Shown here: positions 23,972 to 29,258 of the stretch, one piece after another
Numbering within the stretch: the first letter of the stretch is position 1
Layout of the letters: each line of letters starts with the position of its first letter
DNA from: Ruminococcus sp.
GTDB taxonomy: Bacteria; Bacillota; Clostridia; Oscillospirales; Ruminococcaceae
Direction: 5' to 3'
Assembly (NCBI GenBank): GCA_017463375.1
Contig: JAFTPG010000125.1
Span: 1-32,198, forward strand
Length of the DNA: 32,198 nt
Made by a program: the position numbers and the translations under genes
The notes under the pieces: model-generated
What the model saw: the letters and a program-made list of their open reading frames with translations, nothing else
What the model was told of the DNA's origin: nothing
Databases searched by the model: none

Positions 23972-24544
23972 TTATTCCTCAAAGCTGCTCGGACACATCA
24001 GGAAGAACACCTTGTCTCCGATATTCTCAACGATAGTTTCATCAGCCTCTGTGCAGATGTTCCATCTTGGGTCAGCGTTGCCCTTGAGAGTCTGTACAAA
24101 TGCAGCCGCATCCGTTCCCTCGTCAAGAGTGAAAACATATCCCACAAAAGGAATCGTACCAATTGTCGGAGCAAACATAACTCCCTCGCTGAAGCCTGTG
24201 ATCTCAGCATTTCCAAAGCCTGTGAGAAGTCCGTTTTCAACAGGCATTGAAGCTCCTGCGAACTGAATAACACCGTTTGTGAGAACTGCGTCCGCAAGCT
24301 CCTGTGCGCTGAGAGAAGCGTCAGCCTCAACTCTGCCTTTGAAGTCCTCGAGAAGCGTCTGTCCGATCGTGCCGGATGCGACACTGCTTCCGCTGTCGGA
24401 CTCCTGATTATCCTCGGGAGCTTCTGTTATCTCCTCAGACGTCCGGCTCTCGCTCACGGAGGAGGACTCCTTTTCCTTATCTCCGCAGCCTGCGAGAGTT
24501 AAGATCATCATTGAAGCTAAAAATAATGTTAATGCCTTTTTCAT
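23972..24544 (-). CDS. Lipoprotein, possibly DUF4358-like
   Basis: A 190-residue secreted lipoprotein. The signal peptide MKKALTLFLASMMILTLAGC carries a lipobox with lipidated C20. A low-complexity acidic/serine linker (about 22-52) follows, then a compact domain with FKGRVEADASLSAQELADAV and VGYVFTLDEG. The domain resembles DUF4358 lipoproteins that often accompany MBOAT and DHHW genes in Clostridia, but I am not certain. The ATG at 24544 has AAGGAG 8 nt upstream; the frame stays open further upstream but that stretch is not a signal peptide. Confidence 0.8.
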   Translation of the reverse strand: MKKALTLFLASMMILTLAGCGDKEKESSSVSESRTSEEITEAPEDNQESDSGSSVASGTIGQTLLEDFKGRVEADASLSAQELADAVLTNGVIQFAGASMPVENGLLTGFGNAEITGFSEGVMFAPTIGTIPFVGYVFTLDEGTDAAAFVQTLKGNADPRWNICTEADETIVENIGDKVFFLMCPSSFEE

Positions 24545-24563
24545 AATAATTCTCCTTGGTATT

Positions 24564-24786
24564 TCAAATATTGCCGGAATCTTCCGGCTGCTGCCACAAA
24601 AAGTCAAAGCTTCCCGGTTCAGCACGAAGACAGGTATCAAGCACGCCGGAAAAATCTTCATTCTTTTCAGCATACTTTCATTATCCGAAGAAAACACTGT
24701 ATTATCCAGCATAAGCGTGAGAAATGCTGCAATAATTTCCGCACTTTCTGCTGCATTCATAATACGTTCTTGTTATCATTTTCCAT
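24564..24786 (-). pseudogene. Possible decayed small gene before the lipoprotein
   Basis: Between the promoter and the lipoprotein, coding-like sequence appears in three frames in turn: a short MENDNKNVL ending in TGA (from 24786), overlapped by ATG for MNAAESAEIIAAFLTLMLDN, then a third frame giving KYAEKNEDFSGVLDTCLRAE and ending at TGA 24564-24566. Joined by two frameshifts they would give a plausible protein of about 70 residues. A leader with an ATGA-coupled mini-ORF is the alternative. Neither is strongly supported. Confidence 0.25.
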
Positions 24787-24819
24787 AGATAATACAAGTA
24801 CCCCGTTTTATTTTTTCTA

Positions 24820-24848
24820 ATTATATCACAAATCCATCTGTTTGGCAA
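24820..24848 (-). promoter_or_regulatory. Promoter of the lipoprotein-MBOAT-DHHW operon
   Basis: On the minus strand -35 TTGCCA (24848-24843), 17 bp, -10 TATAAT (24825-24820). Its -35 lies only 19 bp from the -35 of the divergent promoter at 24868, so the two are back to back. Confidence 0.65.
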
Positions 24849-24867
24849 TATAAATTCCGTGATAAAC

Positions 24868-24896
24868 TTGACCGTCGGTTGAAAACATGGTAAAAT
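24868..24896 (+). promoter_or_regulatory. Promoter of the hydrolase-condensation-ACP-ligase operon
   Basis: -35 TTGACC (24868-24873), 17 bp, -10 TAAAAT (24891-24896). The expected start is near 24903, about 50 nt before the first ATG. Confidence 0.7.
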
Positions 24897-24923
24897 ATAG
24901 AAAAGAAAATTCGACCAACGGTC
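24870..24923. promoter_or_regulatory. Pair of TetR-like operators, GACC-N3-GGTY
   Basis: Two related inverted repeats: GACC-GTC-GGTT (24870-24880), overlapping the -35, and GACC-AAC-GGTC (24913-24923, extended to CGACC/GGTCG), just after the start site. Centres are 43 bp apart, about four helical turns. This half-site form is typical of TetR-family regulators. No such regulator is encoded in the window. Confidence 0.5.
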
Positions 24924-24953
24924 GGAAATTGATAGAAGAAAGTATGTGATATA

Positions 24954-25922
24954 ATGGGAACAGGTTTAATTGCCGGTGCTGTTGCAGGCGGTGTTGTGCT
25001 GGCAGGCGCTGCCGCTTCACTCGGAGGAGCTCTCAAGCTCTTCAACAGCGTTATTCCCCGTCAGAAGGAGCTTCGTGTCAATATGAACGAAATGGCGGAC
25101 GCTCAGAAATGGGAAGAGTATAAAAAGCTTATCTATCCTGCAAAGGAATGGCTTATGGCTCAGCCCCTTGAACCCGTTTCCATTCAGGCTCGCGACGGAA
25201 TTACTCTCCGCGGACATTATCTTCCTGCCAAGGAAAAAAGCAATCGTCTTGTGATCGCTCTTCATGGATATACAAGCAGCGGTCTGAGTAACTTCTGCGG
25301 AATGTCACAGTTCTATCAGAATATGGGATTCAGCTGTCTTATCGTTGACCATCGTGCTCACGGTGAAAGCGACGGAGATTACGTCGGATTCGGTATTCTG
25401 GACCGATATGACTGCCTTGCATGGATCAATTACGCTCTGGAGCGTTTCGGTCCGGATACTGAGATCCTGCTTCAGGGAATCTCTATGGGAGCTTCAACAG
25501 CTCTTATGACTCTCGGTTTTGATGAGCTTCCAAAGGCTGTAAAGGGCGTCGTTTCTGACTGCGCTTTTACTTCTCCCTATGATGTATTTGCTCATGTTAT
25601 CAAGCGCGACTACAAAATGCAGCCGTTCCCGATGATGAATATAAGCGACTCGTTCTGTCAGAAAAAGGCAGGCTACCGCTTCAAGGATTACTCTACTCTC
25701 ACTGCTCTTGCAAAGACAGACCGCCCCGTCCTGCTGATTCATGGAAAGGAAGATAACTTCGTTCCGACATGGATGAGCGAGAAGAATTTCGAGGTATGCA
25801 AGTCTCCGAAAAAACTGTTAATGATAGATAATGCCGGTCACGGCGCAAGCTATTACGAAAATCATGAGGTTTATGAACAGGCAGTTTCTGAGTTTGTTGA
25901 GAAATATATGCCTGCAAAATAA
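24954..25922 (+). CDS. Membrane-anchored alpha/beta hydrolase
   Basis: A 322-residue serine hydrolase with an N-terminal hydrophobic anchor (about 3-28). The catalytic triad is S177 in GISMGAS, D267 in GKEDNFVP and H296 in NAGHGAS, with the oxyanion region LHGYTSSG near 104-110. It resembles acyl/peptidyl esterases of the YfhR/BEM46 group. The ribosome site is weak (AGAAAG), which lowers certainty about the exact start. It leads the operon with the condensation, carrier and ligase genes (17 nt to the next), so it may release or trim the acyl product, acting like a thioesterase. The substrate is unknown. Confidence 0.85.
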   Translation: MGTGLIAGAVAGGVVLAGAAASLGGALKLFNSVIPRQKELRVNMNEMADAQKWEEYKKLIYPAKEWLMAQPLEPVSIQARDGITLRGHYLPAKEKSNRLVIALHGYTSSGLSNFCGMSQFYQNMGFSCLIVDHRAHGESDGDYVGFGILDRYDCLAWINYALERFGPDTEILLQGISMGASTALMTLGFDELPKAVKGVVSDCAFTSPYDVFAHVIKRDYKMQPFPMMNISDSFCQKKAGYRFKDYSTLTALAKTDRPVLLIHGKEDNFVPTWMSEKNFEVCKSPKKLLMIDNAGHGASYYENHEVYEQAVSEFVEKYMPAK

Positions 25923-25939
25923 GGAAATGAGGAAATTTT

Positions 25940-27349
25940 ATGAAAGAATTTCAGGTTAACGGCGTTACGCTGAAATGCTATCCGCTGACCGCTGCTCAGA
26001 GAATCCATAACTACTCTGTTATGCACTGTCCGTATCACCAGCTCCTCAATATCGGTACGGGACTATATATTCAGCTGGATGTGGATTTTAATCTGCTGAA
26101 GGAATCCATATACGAGTGCTATGAGCGTTTTGAGTCCATGCGTCTTCGTTTTCTCGAGGATACCGACGGTACTGTCTATCAGTATCTCGTTCCCTTTGAG
26201 GAGCGTGACATCGAATTCAGAGACTTCTCCCACTGGAAAGAGGAGGACGCTCATGACGAAATGAGAAGATGGACCGCTGTTCCGTTCAAGCGTTTCCACT
26301 CCCCTATGAGTCAGATCGTTATGATCAAGCTGCCCAACGACTACAATGGTATCTATATGAAGGTAAATCACCTGACTATGGACTCCAGCTCAATTATCAC
26401 ATTTTTCCGTGATGTACTGGAAATCTACTGCTCAAAGTGCTATGACTATCCCGCACCTAAGCCGATGCACTCCTATATAAAGGCTCTCGAGAAAGACCTC
26501 GCTTACGAGGCTGGCAGTGCTGCTCAGAAGAAGGACGCTGAGTTCTGGATGAACGAGATCACTAAGAGCGAGCCTATGTATACCGATTTCAACGGTATGG
26601 GCAGACTTCTTACTCAGAGACGTGAGAATAATAACCCTGACCAGAGAAGCGCTAAAGTTACTTCCATCAGCCCCGAGGCTTCGATTTCCGTTTATCAGCT
26701 CGAGAAAGAGCCGTCAGAGAGACTCATTAAGTTCTGTGAGGAAAACCGTGTTCCCGTCGTTTGTCTGCTCCTCATGGGACTGCGTACCGTTCTTTCCAAA
26801 TTCAATAACGACGAAAAGGATGTTTCCATCAAGAGCTGCGTTGCAAGACGAGGAACTCTCCTCGAAAAGAGAAGCGGCGGTACAAGAATACATTTCTTCC
26901 CGATCCGTACGATTCTTGAGCCTGAATGCACATTCCTTGAGGGAATCCGTGCCATTCAGGAGGAACAGAACAGACTCTTCCGCCATGCAAATTATGACCC
27001 GATCGCTCATACCTACCAGCGTGTGCGCCACTGGAAGCTGAACTCCGGCGAAAGCTATGAGAGCATCAGCCTTACATATCAGCCCATGACAATGCGTCAG
27101 GACTCCGAGGATATCCCGAACATCCCCTACAAGAGTATGTGGTATACCAACGGTGTTGCCGCTCAGCCGCTCTATCTCACCGTTATGCACCGTGTCGAGG
27201 ATAACGGTCTCAACTTTAATTTTGAATACCGAAAGGACGCAGTTACCAATTATGAGATGGAATACCTTTATTACTATCTCTGCCGTGTTCTTTTCAGAGG
27301 TATAGAAAACAGCAGCCGTACTATCGGTGAAATACTTGAAATGATTTAA
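25940..27349 (+). CDS. Free-standing condensation-domain acyltransferase
   Basis: A 469-residue protein covering one whole NRPS-type condensation domain. The usual HHxxxDG active-site motif reads N-HLTMDS: the catalytic second histidine (H144) and the aspartate (D148) are kept, while the first histidine is N143 and the glycine S149. The N-terminal LTAAQRIHNYS corresponds to the C1 motif region. Such domains join an acyl group held on a carrier protein to an amine or alcohol. The next two genes encode exactly a carrier and an adenylating enzyme, so it is likely the transfer step. GAGGAAA lies before the ATG. It could also resemble PapA-like or alcohol acyltransferases. Confidence 0.82.
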   Translation: MKEFQVNGVTLKCYPLTAAQRIHNYSVMHCPYHQLLNIGTGLYIQLDVDFNLLKESIYECYERFESMRLRFLEDTDGTVYQYLVPFEERDIEFRDFSHWKEEDAHDEMRRWTAVPFKRFHSPMSQIVMIKLPNDYNGIYMKVNHLTMDSSSIITFFRDVLEIYCSKCYDYPAPKPMHSYIKALEKDLAYEAGSAAQKKDAEFWMNEITKSEPMYTDFNGMGRLLTQRRENNNPDQRSAKVTSISPEASISVYQLEKEPSERLIKFCEENRVPVVCLLLMGLRTVLSKFNNDEKDVSIKSCVARRGTLLEKRSGGTRIHFFPIRTILEPECTFLEGIRAIQEEQNRLFRHANYDPIAHTYQRVRHWKLNSGESYESISLTYQPMTMRQDSEDIPNIPYKSMWYTNGVAAQPLYLTVMHRVEDNGLNFNFEYRKDAVTNYEMEYLYYYLCRVLFRGIENSSRTIGEILEMI

Positions 27350-27363
27350 GGAGGATTTTTATT

Positions 27364-27591
27364 ATGCTGGAACAGCTTAAACCAATTATCTGCGAATATG
27401 TTGAGGCAGAACCCGAGAATATCACTCTTGACTCAAAATTCATCGAGGACCTGCACTTTAATTCCTACGACTTCATGAGCTTCCTCGGCGAGGTAGAGGA
27501 AATGTTCGAGGTTACAGTCGATGAGCAGGATATTCTTAATCTTCAGACTGTGGGCGACGCTATCGCTTATCTCGAAAACCTGAAAAAGTAA
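27364..27591 (+). CDS. Acyl/peptidyl carrier protein
   Basis: A 75-residue acidic four-helix carrier protein of normal length. The phosphopantetheine attachment serine is S34 in EDLHFNSYDFMSF, in place of the common DSL; the following helix (GEVEEMFEVTVDEQDI) and TVGDAIAYL are typical. AAGGAGG lies 8 nt before the ATG. It sits 14 nt after the condensation gene and 9 nt before the ligase gene. It would shuttle an acyl thioester between the two. It is probably not the housekeeping fatty-acid ACP, given its context and changed motif. Confidence 0.93.
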   Translation: MLEQLKPIICEYVEAEPENITLDSKFIEDLHFNSYDFMSFLGEVEEMFEVTVDEQDILNLQTVGDAIAYLENLKK

Positions 27592-27600
27592 GGAGCAGCT

Positions 27601-29163
27601 ATGAATAAGAATAATGTCAAGACTTTACAGGCTCTTATCTTAAAGGCAGCTGAACTCTACGGCGATAAGGTTTTTATGAAAGAGAAATCCGGTAAGGATA
27701 CTGCCGAAACCTCTTTCAATCAGCTTCTTGAGAACAGCAGAAAGACTGCCGCTTTCCTGATGGAACGCTCAGGCGGAGAAAAGCTCCATGCAGCTGTTAT
27801 CGGCGGAACAAGCTCGGCTTACCTGACCGCCTATTTCGGTACAGTATGCTGCGGCAGCGTGATCGTTCCGCTCGACGCCCAGCTTGGCTGCGAGGATCTC
27901 ATCGACCACTTACAGCGCTCTGATTCACAGGTGTTCTTCTACGACAAGCGCTATGCTCCCATGATTCACGAGATCCGTGCAAACTGCCCTGCTATACATA
28001 CATATATCTGCATGCAGGACGACTCTGCTCAGGAGGATGTATACTTCCTCCCTCAGATTCTCAATGAAACAGCTCCTATGAACGAGCTTCCCGAAATCGA
28101 CCCCGCTTCATGTGCGGCTATCCTCTATACCTCTGGAACAACAGGCAAGAGCAAGGGTGTTATGCTTGCACACTCAAACCTCATTGACAATACCTTCTGT
28201 CAGAATAATGAAAGTACTTCCGAGGATGTTACGCTCACAGTTCTTCCTATCCACCATGTATACTGCTTTACATGCGATATTCTTCTCTCGATCCGTTACG
28301 GCGGAACTGTGTGCGTTAATGACTCCATGATGCACATCGCTCAGAATCTCAAAAAGTATCAGCCTACAATTATACTCCTCGTTCCCATGATTGCCGAGAC
28401 CATCTACAAGAAGATTCAGGCAGCGTCTGCCGCAAAGCCTGAGGTTCCGGTTCAGGCTATTGCCCGTGCTGTTTTCGGCGAGAATCTCAAAATCATCTAC
28501 AGCGGCGGAGCTTACCTCAATCCTGAGCTTGCAAAGGCTTACCTCTCACTTGGTATCCCGATTGCTCAGGGCTACGGCATGACCGAATGCTCTCCCCGTA
28601 TCACTACAGGTGCTCCCGATAAGGACTGCCTCGAGGACGTCGGAGTTATTGTAAACGGCTGTGAAGTTAAAATCGTAGACGGCGAAATCTGGGCTAAGAG
28701 TCCCTCTGTTATGATGGGCTATTATAAGGCTCCGGAGGAAACTGCTGCTGTTCTTACCGAGGACGGATGGCTTAAAACAGGCGACCTCGGTTATGTTGAC
28801 GAGAAGAATCGTGTTCACATCACAGGCCGCAAAAAGAATCTCATTATCCTCAGCAACGGCGAAAACGTTTCTCCTGAGGAGCTTGAAAATAAGTTTTCTG
28901 GTCTCGACTGGCTTTCAGAGGTTCTGGTTTATGCGGAGGAAGGCATGATTACTGCTGAAATCTTCCCCAACAGCGAGTTCTGCGCTGAGATGAGCATTGA
29001 CGATGTCAAGAATCTCTGCCGTGAACATGTTCAGAAAATCAACAAAACTGTTTCAGGAGCTAAGGCTATCCGCAGACTCAGAATCCGTGACGTTGAATTC
29101 GACAAGACTACTTCAAAGAAAATCAAGAGAGAGCAGTCTCAGAAGGGCGAGCTTTTCTCATAA
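27601..29163 (+). CDS. AMP-dependent acyl ligase (ANL superfamily)
   Basis: A 520-residue adenylating enzyme. It has the phosphate loop YTSGTTGKSKG (176-186), GYGMTE (324-329), TGDLG (393-397), R410 with KKNLI, and a C-terminal KTTSKKIKR holding the catalytic lysine. It activates a carboxylic acid with ATP and should load it on the carrier encoded 9 nt upstream. The LPIHHVYCF block is like acyl-CoA/acyl-ACP synthetases, and the FD motif that anchors an amino group in NRPS A domains is not evident, so a fatty or other non-amino acid is the likelier substrate. That is inference. TAAGGAG precedes the ATG. Confidence 0.92.
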   Translation: MNKNNVKTLQALILKAAELYGDKVFMKEKSGKDTAETSFNQLLENSRKTAAFLMERSGGEKLHAAVIGGTSSAYLTAYFGTVCCGSVIVPLDAQLGCEDLIDHLQRSDSQVFFYDKRYAPMIHEIRANCPAIHTYICMQDDSAQEDVYFLPQILNETAPMNELPEIDPASCAAILYTSGTTGKSKGVMLAHSNLIDNTFCQNNESTSEDVTLTVLPIHHVYCFTCDILLSIRYGGTVCVNDSMMHIAQNLKKYQPTIILLVPMIAETIYKKIQAASAAKPEVPVQAIARAVFGENLKIIYSGGAYLNPELAKAYLSLGIPIAQGYGMTECSPRITTGAPDKDCLEDVGVIVNGCEVKIVDGEIWAKSPSVMMGYYKAPEETAAVLTEDGWLKTGDLGYVDEKNRVHITGRKKNLIILSNGENVSPEELENKFSGLDWLSEVLVYAEEGMITAEIFPNSEFCAEMSIDDVKNLCREHVQKINKTVSGAKAIRRLRIRDVEFDKTTSKKIKREQSQKGELFS

Positions 29164-29180
29164 ATTTATACAGATAACGT

Positions 29181-29214
29181 AAAATCGGTTCCCGGAAATA
29201 CAGGAACCGATTTT
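29181..29214. terminator. Bidirectional terminator between acyl ligase and second CotH gene
   Basis: AAAATCGGTTCC (29181-29192) pairs with GGAACCGATTTT (29203-29214) in a 12-bp stem followed by further T. It serves the plus-strand operon and probably also the convergent CotH gene. Confidence 0.88.
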
Positions 29215-29226
29215 TTATGCAGCCAT

Positions 29227-29248
29227 AACGGACGGGATCCCGTCCGTT
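29227..29248. repeat. 22-bp perfect palindrome
   Basis: AACGGACGGGA/TCCCGTCCGTT is exact with a BamHI-type GGATCC centre. It lies 10 nt after the CotH stop, before the terminator, and may protect or fold the 3-prime end of that mRNA. Confidence 0.7.
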
Positions 29249-29258
29249 CCTAGTGTTA

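Noticed and set aside
24545..24760. Lipoprotein extended in frame to 24760
   Set aside because: A signal peptide with lipobox begins at 24544 with its own AAGGAG; lipoproteins do not carry a 72-residue extension before the signal.
21396..29163. A true dltABCD operon for D-alanylation
   Set aside because: Genes are in two divergent operons, the ligase resembles acyl rather than D-alanine ligases, the partner is DHHW rather than DltD, and a condensation domain is present.
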